A stretch of DNA of 64,000 bases from positions 558,001-622,000 of the forward strand of contig MSED01000008.1 in NCBI GenBank assembly GCA_002099365.1, given 5' to 3'. Below the pieces are notes generated by a model that was not told the origin of the DNA, searched no databases, and worked only from the letters and a program-made list of their open reading frames with translations. The stretch is from Phialophora verrucosa (Eukaryota > Ascomycota > Eurotiomycetes > Chaetothyriales > Herpotrichiellaceae). The position numbers were made by a program, and so were the translations under genes. Of this stretch, positions 43,859 through 54,433 are shown in pieces (position 1 is the first letter of the stretch; each line of letters opens with the position of its first letter).

Positions 43859-44423
43859 CAAACGCATGAGTTGGGAGTAACTGATGATTTCCAAGTACTC
43901 TCGGTCCAGTAATCAGCCAGGAACCTCGTACTCACGAAAATTCATCTCCTGCCCTCAACCTTCACAAAAAATCTTGGCAGCAGAAGCTCATTGTTATGAA
44001 TCGCTCCACGTGAGGTGATGCTGCGGTTCAACGGTTTCTCTCGCTGGTGGAGTGGAACAACACTCCTTTATCCAAAGGTAGGGGTCGGAGTATAACTGTT
44101 ATTGACTACGCAGGCTATAGAGGTGGGTACGTGGCTGTATATATAGAGCTCGTCGGTTCAGTGTGCTGAGTGGTGCTCAGTTCATCCAACCCAAAGGCGT
44201 AGTGCCGGTGATGCTGCCTTGAGCTATGTTGGAGACGCCAATCATAGAATTCATTAATTCGCACTCGGTAAAATAGCAGAACTCTGAAGTGTGTGGCCGA
44301 TATTTAAGTATACAACTGCGCCTTAGAGGCGGCTGCTTGCTAGTAATAACAAAGTCCGGATATCGGTCATTGAAAGCATCGTAGCTCGGGGCTTTCTCAT
44401 CTTTGTCATACGGCTCTACATTA
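43859..44423. other. Intergenic between convergent genes
   Basis: TATATATAG at 44138-44146 looks like a TATA box but no reading frame follows on either strand. Otherwise nothing is seen. Confidence 0.45.
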
Positions 44424-47247
44424 TTACCATCTGGAGAAACAAATGTAAGCTGAGGAAACAGTAATGGATGGGGTCCAAGGGAGAGCTCAAAGGGATTTAA
44501 TACTTACCCAAAGGTCTCTTCAATATACTCGACTCCTCGTTTGCCTTGCTTTAGGGCCTTGTGCACTGCAGCTCTCGCCTCGTCCGCCATGCCGGCCGGC
44601 CCGCAGGTGAGGATGGCGATTCTCCCGCCGCCTGCTGTTGCACCTCCGGCGCCGTTCGTTTCGTCAATGACGCCCAGTATCGTCCCTTGTATATCGGGTC
44701 GGCCGCCGAGGATGTTAATGTCGCTACTACCGACATCGGTAGACGGGATGACCTTGAGCTCCTTGTCACTGCTGTCTGTGGCGGCCACGGAAGACGCAAG
44801 CTGGACGTCTGCGCGAGAGGTAGCGTGGAGATGGACTTGGACATCGTCACGCCCAACATACGGCCGTAGCTCTTGCGCGACAACGTCGCGGATCATAGAT
44901 GCTTGCTTGCTTGACCAGACCAACGTGATTGTTTTGGTGAGCGTGGAGCGTCGTTTTCCATCGGCTGCGCCTGCCGCATCATCGGCCACCCGCTTTATGT
45001 GATCTTGCATATACGGCAGTGCACCAGAGATGCCCGTCCCGCCAACGATGAAGATAACGTGCTCAAATGTATGTAACGGGCTACGATCCCCATACGGGCC
45101 TTCAAGGAAGATGTGTGGTGTAATGACACCGTCGGGAGACCGGAGACATTGCTCACGAAGACGTCGAGTCCAGCTGCCAAACGGACGGACGAGGAAGGTG
45201 AGTTTATCCTTGCCGAGAGAGTCGTGGAAGGCGGTCCGCTTACCTTGAGGTAGAGGTTGACCTATATCTGACGGTGGACCGGAGGAAGAAACTGTAGAGT
45301 TGGTCTGGGTCTCTTTCTCTGTAGGCTCTTTTGGCGGTTGTGGGATACAATCGTTGGAGTGAGGTGTCGTAATCGTACTTTCCTCAACGTTTCCGATGCG
45401 CTCATAGCTTGCTAGGGTGAAAGGGTGATTTTCCCAACCCTTCCATTTCATCGGCTGATATAGGAAGTAGTGCTGTCCAGGCCCTGGATGGAGTAGAGTC
45501 GAGCCAGGAATGAGCTCAAGTCGAATAAAGTCACCCTCTTTACTGTATGTCGCCGAGGCCTTGGTGCTGATGATGGAGCGTGACGACTTGATGTGAAGGT
45601 TGCAGTATGCCCACCGAAACAAGCGCGCCGCTCGATCAAAACTCCAAATTGCCACGGGAGGCCATAGGTATGGATCGTATTCACCATCAAATATAGCGGT
45701 GTGGCTATTGTATAAGTGTCAGCATAAGTAATATAGTGGTAACGAAGGGGTGGGCATATACTAGTATAAGCCGACGAGCGTAGCCACCGAAAGTGCGATA
45801 TGAATGAGGAGAAAGACCTCATATGACTTCACCCGGAACCACATGAATGAGAAGAGCACTAGTAGGCTCATCGTGATAGTGGCCTATATATTAAGTCAGT
45901 TGCGGAACCATATTGGTGTCACCAAGATAAAGGAGCTTACCATGCCTCCCATATACCAGTAGTTTTCTGTCCACGACTCAGCAAAGTAGCCGACTAAGGG
46001 CGGTTGTCAGTATTTGCTTTTAGAGATAAAAGTCCCTAGATGTAACGTACATTCGGCCTCCAAGACTGACCAATTGATCGAATGAACAATTGCACACAAG
46101 GTCGCCCATCGAGCAATATGGCGATGAAAAATATTGAAAGTGGCGAAGCTCCATCCAGTCAGCCATAAGAAAATGTTGTTTCTTCCAGAGAACATCCATA
46201 GCCAGGGTAGGCAAGCGTATGAGATGATACCAGTGCGGTCGGCAATGTAGCGCCAGCCTTGCTGGCCAGTCGAATAGCTTGAAAGATGATTGTTTAGTAC
46301 AAGCATGTAAACGTGAATAGGTTGGAGGACATACTAGAGATTAGGGCTGAAGATTTTGTAACCGACACAGCATAGGATAAAGTTCATGACGTAGAATATA
46401 ACAACGATGATCGTCTCCATACGGGTTGGAATGGTCATCCAGAGTAGTGGGCGATTGTGGTGCGAACCAAAGGCGGCGGGAACAATCAAGTTTGCGCGGT
46501 ACCAATGATAAGCGGAATCAAGGAAGCCAGTAGATTTGGCGCTGTTCTTCGCGGAGGAGTTGTGTCCTTCAACATCGTGCACAGCCTTCAAACGGCGAGA
46601 CTGGGAGGCAGAAGTAACGAGACGATTTATGATGCCAATCAGCAGTATTCCTCCCCAGAAGCCAAACATTGCCCAGCTATGGAAAGTTAGCCACGCCATC
46701 CGAACGGTCAAAGGAGTGCAACACACCCGTATGCCTGCGGATACTCGGCCGTTTCGATATCGAAGACAACCTATCTCCTTGTCAGCCCAGGACACAACCA
46801 TATGGCATACAAAGCGCGTACCCAAGTGTCTCTGGCGGTCTTCCAGTAAGACCGGGTTACCAGCACGGGCGTATTGAAGACGGTGCCTTCGACATAGTCG
46901 TTATAATCGGCGACTGTGAGAGACTTCATGTATTCGTCTGTAAGAAGAGGCTCAATTTGGGAGTAAGGGGTCAATGTCAGTCCGTCGCCGTATTCGTGAC
47001 ATTGTTGATTGAAGTAATCGTATCCAGCTTGGATCTCTCTGATACTGCAATAGAGCTTGGCAGCTGCGTAAAATGAGATCGTGTAGATTTTGTTGGTACA
47101 TAGATTGCCGTAGAGGTCGGTGGGGTTAGTGACATTGAAGGTCAGATAATCCACCGCCGTGTATACTCCCTGGAAGCAGCCGGTCCACTTGTCAACCGTC
47201 CCAGATGCGATACCTGCCAGCGCGATCAGGGCAGTTAACAACTTCAT
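44424..47247 (-). CDS. Ferric reductase, eight exons
   Basis: The exons are 47247-46822, 46770-46727, 46676-46335, 46277-46051, 45993-45941, 45883-45762, 45704-44508 and 44430-44424, all GT/AG, total 805 residues. MKLLTALIALAGIASG is a signal peptide and is followed by a Cys-containing outer domain. The haem domain keeps HRHIARWATLCAIVHS in one helix and LLIHIALSVATLVGLYYH in the next, i.e. four haem-ligand His. HPFTLASYE binds FAD, and IVGGTGISGALPY with LTCGPAGMADEA bind NADPH. It moves electrons across the plasma membrane to reduce Fe3+ or Cu2+ outside. The last exon is only 7 bases and adds Trp plus stop, giving the FGW end usual in the family. GATA sites upstream suggest iron control. 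Confidence 0.95.
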
Positions 47248-47605
47248 GCTGAAGGCAGACTTCCAGAGGGCTGGAAAGATGACCAGAACCGAAGGAGGGA
47301 TTGAGAAACAAGCATTGTAACAGGCTGTCAGGGTTTGCAGCACGATATAAGACTTTCACTCCGGCAGTGGAGTCCCATGTGCAAGAAGTGGTGTGCTAAC
47401 TTGCCACACGTGTCGAAAAGCATGTTGAGCGGACTCTGCCTGGTTCGGGGAAGTCTGAGAGGCTGTAAAGGAAGAGGCTGAGATACGTCTGAGCCCTGAT
47501 AGTCAGCCCACTGCCGTGCAGGTATCGTGACTTAGTTCCTCAGCGTATTCCAAGTCCAATGGCGTGGGTGCATCTGAATGAGCTGAAAGGGCGCTGAGAA
47601 AAGTT

Positions 47606-47614
47606 TTCTGATAA
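47606..47614 (+). promoter_or_regulatory. Near-match to the SreA-type GATA motif
   Basis: TTCTGATAA differs from ATCWGATAA only at the first base. It lies 359 bases upstream of the ferric reductase start. Confidence 0.35.
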
Positions 47615-48897
47615 GGGTGATCCAGTAGAAAATCGGATTGAACGTCGCGTCGGAACGACAGCGGGCTTTGCACCTCTCAGAGACTCTCACGTCCCACTTA
47701 GCCGGTGTTCCAGTACAGTACAGTGTCAATCATGCACAAGCACCAGCAAGCGATTCGCTAAGAAAGCTTTGACGTGTCAAGATTTGTCAAAGTTTGGACG
47801 GTGGAATGCAAAGGGGCTGGCTTTTGAGAGTATAGATCTGAGTCCGCAAGCGATCACTGCTCAACCACAGGCCCCAATACTCACATTGCATCCGAGCTAC
47901 CCAAATGCGCTATAGGTATGGTGGCATGACCGATATCGGCCATTTGGCCTGGTTGGACAGAGGTATTTTGCAACCTCTGAGCGTGGTTGTAATGTACCGG
48001 GATGCGGGCTTGAGGGATCGTTTGTGCATCCTGCAATGAAGGAAAGCTTGTCCTCGACCGCGGGCGGCCAGTGTTCGGAGAGTCGTTGTAAGCGAGAACT
48101 ATGGCCGTCAGGAAAGATGTCGCAGCGCCCATGGTGCCAGCATAAGCTCTTGTATGTAAAGCACCAAGATCCAGACGACAATTCAATCGTTCTCTGTAAG
48201 TTCGATGGTCGACATGAAACGAGCGTGGGTGCTGCACGAATGCTCTGTGAGCTCAGTGGGACGACTGGTATTGTGCACCAGACATACCCGAGGTCATTAT
48301 CGCTGGGAGCCATGTGGTGAGATGGACCACGAGCAGGGATTGGAGGGGATCCATACAGAGGAAGCATCGTATGCCAGGAGTGGAGGTGATATGCGGTCCC
48401 AGAACCCAGAAGACCTTGGCTCTCTCAAGCAGCTCGTTGGGTTTTGCGAGAACGCTGACCGTATTTGCGTAGCAGAGAGGTCTGACGGGGTGTGGGAAGT
48501 CAGAGGATCCATGCCATGAGCGTTCACCACTAGCGGAATGAACCGCGGAGAAACCACAGTCGCCAACAAGAGGCGAATCAACAGAGTGCTAAGATGCCTG
48601 TGCAGGTCCGAGAACGCTTGTCGCAAAGGCTTGACTGGCGTGGGTGGGTAAGTGCCATTTCTTGGACCGACCCCCTGCTGGACTGCGGTGCTGAGATGAA
48701 CCAGTATTTGTCCCTGACATGGAGCGTGCAAACAGGAGTTCAACTGCCCTTGACGGGCTTGATCGGCCACAGCATCTCGACGGCTGCAAGAGAACAGACT
48801 GGCGAAGAGCTCAAGTGGCGAGCTGGTGTTCAGAACAGGGGTGAGGATGTGGTGAGCCCAAACTGATGTTGATCTTATCTAATCGTATCTCAATCAA

Positions 48898-48906
48898 TTA
48901 TCTGAT
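48898..48906 (-). promoter_or_regulatory. Exact ATCWGATAA motif
   Basis: The plus strand reads TTATCTGAT, i.e. ATCAGATAA on the minus strand. An 8-of-9 match, TTATCTAAT, lies at 48875-48883. ATCWGATAA is the published consensus of the iron-sensing GATA repressor SreA in Aspergillus. Confidence 0.5.
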
Positions 48907-49212
48907 CATTACGGTCAGATGGGCAGGGGTCTTTAACCCGGTCTCGGCGCTCGCAAGGTCAAAGGATTCCGAGCGTTGAGTGAACAGCATCGTAGAATGG
49001 CCTGGAAGATGGTAGCCGACGGGGATTCAAGCTTTCGATCAAGCTTGCCAATCGCAGCCACCAGGAGGTAAAAAAAATGACAGAGCCAGCCCGAGGCATT
49101 CCGGGGGCAAGTCGTTAGCAACATACTGACCTGCTCTAATACCGCTAGACCAGTATGGAGCACAGCGCCCTCATCGCGTGCTCGCTTTGCTCCTACCGAT
49201 CCACTTCTGATG

Positions 49213-49221
49213 ATCTGATAA
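49213..49221 (+). promoter_or_regulatory. Exact ATCWGATAA motif, first of a pair
   Basis: It reads ATCTGATAA, 14 bases before a second identical site. Confidence 0.5.
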
Positions 49222-49226
49222 GCCAA

Positions 49227-49235
49227 ATCTGATAA
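49227..49235 (+). promoter_or_regulatory. Exact ATCWGATAA motif, second of a pair
   Basis: It reads ATCTGATAA. The spacing of 14 bases puts the pair a little over one helical turn apart. Confidence 0.5.
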
Positions 49236-49977
49236 GATCATCTGACGACTCGCTTCCTCCTCTGCTCCGGCCTGAAACTTTTTATCCCTTCATTCTCTCC
49301 ACTTGACCTGCTCCCACGAGCGACTAGACCATCTTCACTAGAGCTTTTTGACGAGGTGCTCCGCTATCAGCGCTGGGGGGCTCCGGCCTCAGGGTACCCT
49401 CCACGCGTCCTGGTGCCGCGTTGCACTGTTCCTGCTGATACTCATAACAACTTAAGCTGGCTGTACACAATTCTCCCCACGCGGCTTGCGCACAATAGGC
49501 CAAGTCAAAGAGAACGCACGAGCTATACTCATGCGCAAGCTTTCGACTTGTCACCATCGTCTGCCGGAAGATGCCATGGCGTACCACTTCTCTGGCGTAG
49601 AGGATGGGACCTCCTCGACCGGTTCCTGGAAAAAGCTCGCGCCATACTAGCCATATGTTTGTCTCCATTCACTCACTCACTTTTGTTCCTGGTTCGAAAA
49701 TCAGGTTGGCTTGATAGAGGCCGCAAGCCATCAAGGTACTCAAGCAGTGCAGTGAGTGACACAAGAACCCAGCCACCAGAGCCAAATGCCCGCCGACGTT
49801 GCCGAGCTCCGTGTATTATATGAACCTTGACCATGGGCGCTTTGATATTTCAGGTCTGTAGTCAAATTGTTTTCTTCAAAAGTTTTCGTCTTTCGTTGTG
49901 TCTCTTTGCTAGAGCAAAGATCTATATCGGCTACCTACCGATTTGTTGATCGACGACCAGTCTTTGTTCTCGCCACC

Positions 49978-51138
49978 ATGGTGTTGAAAGGATTGGCCGC
50001 CCTCACCCTCACGGTGCTCGCCGGTGTCACCCGGGCCCAGAGCTCCTCGGATCTGGCTACTGTTCTCAATACCACCGATGGAGCTTCCACAATTGCCCAA
50101 GTTGTCTCTCAATCCCCAGGGTTCCTGGAGGCCATTTCCGGAAAGACGAACCTGACCTTCCTCGCCCCGAACGATACGGCCATTGCGCTGTGGCTGGACT
50201 CTGCTCAGGGACAACAAGCAGACGCCGCCGGCGATGATTATCTTACCAACCTCCTCCTCTACCACACCGTCAATGGCGGATACGATAATATCTCGGACTA
50301 CTTCGTTGCGCATACCCTTCTAACATCACCCACTCTCACCAACGTATCCGGCGGCCAATTCGTGGCGGGTTACTATGACGACGACGACAACGTGACCACC
50401 TTCCTCAGCGGCGACTACAACGACTCGACCGCCTATGTGACGACGCCCCTCTCCTTTGCCCAGGGATGGATCTACATCATCGACAGTGTGTTGTCGGTTC
50501 CCGAAATCTTCAGCGCGGTTGCCGTCGCCGACGACTTCAACGGCACGTCGTTCGTCGCAGCTCTCGAGAGCACCGGACTGACGGAACAGTTCAACTCGCT
50601 CCACGACGCCACGTACTTTGTCCCCTACGACTCGGGCTGGGCCCTCGTGCAGGACGCGCTGTCGCAATTGAGCACGGCCAACTTGACAGAGGTGCTCAAG
50701 TACCACGCTTGCGAGCAGATCTTGCTCTTCGACGACTGGGCCAACGGCACCCAGGTGACCACGTTGACGGGCCAGAACATCACCTTCACCCAGACGCCGG
50801 ACGAGGAGTGGTTCGTCAACAACGCCGGCGTCACTTCCGTCAACCTCTTCTCCTCGGGTGGCGTGCTCGTGCTCATCGACAGTGTGATGAACCCCTACAC
50901 GGGCTTTGCGCCGCCGCTCAATGGCACCGATGGAGATGGTGTCCCTGCATGGCCAGTCACACCCGCGACGAGCACGGCCGGAGGAGGTGGTGGTGGTTCT
51001 AGCACCGCATCAGCAACCGGAAGCGCTGCCACCGCTTCCTACACGGGTGGCGCTGTGTCGCTGAAGGTGGGCGCCCTCGGTTTGACTGTTTTCCTCGGCT
51101 ACGCTGCCTTGGCTCTGGCAGGCTTCTCTCCAGCATAG
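49978..51138 (+). CDS. GPI-anchored fasciclin (FAS1) protein
   Basis: The start is the ATG at 49978 in the strong context GCCACCATGG; the frame is open upstream but the signal peptide MVLKGLAALTLTVLAGVTRA begins here. The protein has 386 residues. FAS1 domain one covers about 25-175 (STIAQVVSQSPGF, LTFLAPNDTAI, LLLYHTVNG). Domain two covers about 178-325 (FVAALESTGLTEQF, TYFVPYDSGWALV, VLKYHACEQ). A Gly/Ser/Thr linker (TAGGGGGGSSTASA) and a hydrophobic end (ALGLTVFLGYAALALAGF) form a GPI signal. There are about ten N-glycosylation sites. It probably acts in cell-wall adhesion. Confidence 0.93.
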   Translation: MVLKGLAALTLTVLAGVTRAQSSSDLATVLNTTDGASTIAQVVSQSPGFLEAISGKTNLTFLAPNDTAIALWLDSAQGQQADAAGDDYLTNLLLYHTVNGGYDNISDYFVAHTLLTSPTLTNVSGGQFVAGYYDDDDNVTTFLSGDYNDSTAYVTTPLSFAQGWIYIIDSVLSVPEIFSAVAVADDFNGTSFVAALESTGLTEQFNSLHDATYFVPYDSGWALVQDALSQLSTANLTEVLKYHACEQILLFDDWANGTQVTTLTGQNITFTQTPDEEWFVNNAGVTSVNLFSSGGVLVLIDSVMNPYTGFAPPLNGTDGDGVPAWPVTPATSTAGGGGGGSSTASATGSAATASYTGGAVSLKVGALGLTVFLGYAALALAGFSPA

Positions 51139-51250
51139 GGACATGATATCGAATACCGACTATGTTAAGAGTTCGCACGCGGCCGATCATTCGGGACGAG
51201 GTGACTTTATACTCGGTAAATCGATCTCTTCGGGGTAGTCGACGCTAGAG

Positions 51251-53151
51251 CTACAGTTCGTCTTTCCTGCTGCTGCCAGTATCCGCTTTCTCTACCTGCC
51301 CTTCACCATTCTTCTTGCCACTGGATTCGCAGACTGCGGCCGTGCCAACCTCGATCCGATAAACGCACTTTTCACTCTCACTGACCTTCCAGATCTCTTC
51401 CTTTTCTGCACACGCCAACACCACGCGCGTACTCCGATTCGGCCCATTCCAGCAGTGCTGTCCATTTTCATATTTCATGACCACTCTATTGCCCGTGCCC
51501 AACCCTTTCCCGTCCTTGTCGACCGTCTCATCCACAAACTCAACGTCAAAGCCCGCGAAATTACCCATCCCCGTGTGTGCGCCGCCTTTCTTGGATTTCT
51601 GTTTCGTGCTGCCGAGAAAGCAGACTTCGTACTCGTACTCGCCGCTCTCTTTGGAAATGCACTGATCTTTGAGGGCGCGGAATATGCCATCAAACGGACC
51701 ATAATCTTTCGAGAGGTCCTCGCGGAACCGGGAGAGGTCGTTTTCGGCATTGCGGACGTCGCGTTCCGCATCGCTCAGGGTGCGCTTTGCGTCTTGCACG
51801 GCCTTTGATTCCTGAGTGGCTGAGTCGGCCGACTTGCTGCTGTCGGCGAGCACGCCACTCTCTACTAGGATTTGGCGCAAGGACGCGACGCTGTCGGAGA
51901 GCCAGGTGCGGAACGGGGCAGGGAGATACGACGTGAAGCTATACAGAGCTGCGACGTCGGATTCGGCGTCCAGGTCGCTGTCCTGAGAGAACTCATTCCA
52001 GTCGATGCCGTTGGAGTCGGTGTCCTCGGCGAGGATGGCTTCGAGGTCGCGATCCTCGGCCTCTGTCCAGCCATCGTCCGTTTCGCGTGCGGCGTAGTCT
52101 TCCCACCCTCGCACGGCAGTCTTCACGCCCTCGTCGTTGAAGTTCGGGTTGTGATCCTTCTGCAGTGCCGACAATAGGCTTTCGAGTTCGGTGACGCGGT
52201 CGATCATATTATCCCGCTGTTTCTTAGTCTTCTCCAGCTGTCCTCGTAACTCGTCGATCCGTGACTTCGCAAGCCCGACGAGTACCGCGAGTTTGCCACC
52301 ACCGGCAGACTGTCCCCTGACGACCCTCAATTTCTCTCGCCGTTCCACTTCCTTGAGATTGTCCTCGGCCTCCTTGACATTGATCTGGAATGCCTTCAGC
52401 TTGATCTCGGCATCCTCGATCTTCAATTCCACCTCCTTCTTCAGCCTTGCCGCCTCCGCCGCGAACTGCGCTTTCCGCTTCAACGCCGCCATGAGTGCTT
52501 TCTGCCGCGTCTCTTCCCGCTTGCGATATTCTTTGCCGATGCTGGCGCATCTATCCTCGCACTTGATCCCGCCTACGGAAGCGTACTCGTCTGACCCGTC
52601 GCAGCAGACATCGTAGTCGCATTTCCCATCATTCACGCTCTCAAACCTCAGGTACTGGGGTATATGGCCCTTGTTCTTACAGTAGAAGCCCGGCAATGCT
52701 AGCGTCGTGTTTGGCGTTGTGGAGAGCGTGTCTGGCCCCGGATGGTATTGAGGTGGTGATAGGGGAGAGAGGTACGAGCAGGCCGACGTGCCCGGTTCAT
52801 CGCTGCCGTCGGGACAGTCGCAAAAATCGTCGTTGACGCGAGAGAAAGGGATCGTTATGGCCGGGTTGGAAATACATGTGAAAGTGGGTGGGGAGGCGCT
52901 GGCTTTGTAGAACTTGGCAACTGTACGCAGCGGTCAGTCATCTCCGGTTACTCGGAACCCAATGTGCAAAGTTCAGCACCGCTCCCGCTGTTGTTGATCG
53001 TGCTCTTGTGCTTGGTATTGCGCTTGGGACATTTCTTACATTCAGGGCCGACGCCTCGAGGCCGTGAGGACTCGGAGGCTCTTGTTTCCGCTGCCTGCGC
53101 AGAAAATGCCAGCAAACTGCTCAGGAAGAGCACTTCCGACCTCAATATCAT
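51251..53151 (-). CDS. Glucosidase II beta subunit (PRKCSH-like)
   Basis: Two exons, 53151-53040 and 52920-51251, with a 119-base intron, give 593 residues. MILRSEVLFLSSLLAFSAQA is a signal peptide. An LDL-receptor-like motif follows, with DDFCDCPDGSDEPGTSAC and then GKCDYDVCCDGSDEY. A coiled coil of about 100 residues (LKRKAQFAAEAARLKKEVE and on) and an acidic EF-hand-like segment (EDTDSNGIDWNEF) come next. The C-terminal MRH lectin domain begins YGPFDGIFRALKDQC and includes GQHCWNGPNRST. The protein ends KDEL, an ER-retrieval signal, though fungi more often use HDEL. It holds the catalytic subunit in the ER and helps it trim glucose from N-glycans. Confidence 0.95.
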
Positions 53152-53659
53152 GTTGACACGGGTGAGAAGCTCAGCTCAGCCCAGCTCAACTCATGCTGTA
53201 AAGTGATACATTGACGTCTCCGAACGCGAACTGTCCACATCGGGAAACCTTCCCTCGAATTTTGGCTTCAGGGGCTTCTTGGCCTCATGACGTCGATCCT
53301 CCTAAGAACCTCAGCCTTCTGGCGCCGTCTGGACGGTTAGTAGGGAATGGAGGTGAATGACGGAGACGCTTCCAGGGAATGGTAGGGAAAATAAGATGTC
53401 TCAGGGAATTATTGCTTGTTGACAAAATGCACCCAAAAAGTAACGCCAGCATTGACTTCAGACCGTCCAGGAAAACCATGGCAGCCTGTCCCAGAACCAT
53501 GGTACCAGCAGCGAGGTTTTTCTGGTGTCCTTTGAGGACCTCGAGGACCAGCAGGTCCTCGCCGCCAACGAGGTCTATAAAGAAGCCCGTTGTTTCTTAG
53601 AGAACTCCCATAACAGGTCTATTCCACCATATTAGTTACGAAGAACCTCCGTCGACAAC
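53152..53659. promoter_or_regulatory. Promoter region with hairpin and TATA box
   Basis: CGAGGACC at 53542-53549 and GGTCCTCG at 53554-53561 form an 8-base perfect hairpin with loop AGCA. TATAAAG at 53576-53582 lies 78 bases before the ATG of the interrupted frame at 53660. To the left it also serves the glucosidase subunit gene. Confidence 0.45.
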
Positions 53660-54238
53660 ATGACTACCACCAGCCACAGTCTACTCGCGGGACTCGATGA
53701 AGCAGACGATCTTGAACACGCTCCTACATACAGTGGGTTCGTGATCGAGAGCCAGCCCCGCTGAGTCAAGAGAAGCTACCGGGCTGCATTCGGCTGTCCA
53801 CATGTTGAGTACGGCGGACTTCGACCAATGAAGTTATATGAATTGCCAGGCAAGAACGCCCCTAAACTAGCACTGGTACAGCCACAACAACAGCACCAGC
53901 ACCACCAGCGGTATGTGGTGGCACCAAAGGGCTGCCTCCGCCATCATAACGGCGGTGGAGATAGCGAGAAGTCGTTTGCAGAGGCCGATGCACGTTAAGT
54001 TAAGAAGACGGTCACTTTCAACGACGTGGTTCTGAAGCGGGAATACGATCAGAGGGCAATCATTGGTGACGACGATCACGACGGCGGGCTCACGACCACG
54101 CCCATCTCGGGGGTCCGGCGCCCTGAATGGCAACGGAGGCGAGTGAGACGGGTGGTTGCCAGACACAGGCAACGGGCGTGGGTGGATGCACGTAAAGGGT
54201 GGAAGGTCTCGCACTGGTGTTGTGGCCTTGTGGACTAA
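53660..54238 (+). pseudogene. Interrupted reading frame with two in-frame stops
   Basis: From the ATG at 53660 one frame of 193 codons runs to a stop at 54236-54238, broken only by TGA at 53762-53764 and TAA at 53996-53998. The pieces read MTTTSHSLLAGLDEADDLEH, then YGGLRPMKLYELPGKNAPKL and a Gln/His run, then KKTVTFNDVVLKREYDQ. I do not recognise the family. A TATA box lies at a normal distance upstream. The TGA is not followed by CTA, the usual readthrough context. A 38-43-base intron over the TGA does not restore the frame. It may be a recently dead gene or chance. Confidence 0.35.
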
Positions 54239-54433
54239 AAGCTTGTATAACGCCAGCAATCGGACCAGGGAAAGACGTCCATTTCGGTGGCGATAAGACG
54301 GTTTCCATTACGGCGGGTACCAGCAGAGTGCTAGTGTGGCGGATATCCAGCAACATCGGAATTGGGCCGAGATGCACGCCGATGGAAGAGTAACCTCCAA
54401 TACGTGCCTGGCCTGTTTCGTATGGTGGGAGGC

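Larger units (their letters stand above)
47248..49977. other. 2.7 kb gene-poor gap with iron-type GATA motifs
   Basis: No supported gene, although open frames of about 100-157 codons occur on both strands (47881-48770, 49356-49823). It is the only candidate promoter region for the ferric reductase to the left and the fasciclin protein to the right. Confidence 0.55.

Noticed and set aside
44138..44146. TATATATAG as a promoter
   Set aside because: No reading frame follows on either strand within a sensible distance.
47881..48770. Overlapping minus-strand frames of 118-157 codons near the GATA motifs
   Set aside because: Their translations show no family features, and I could not join them by good splice sites.
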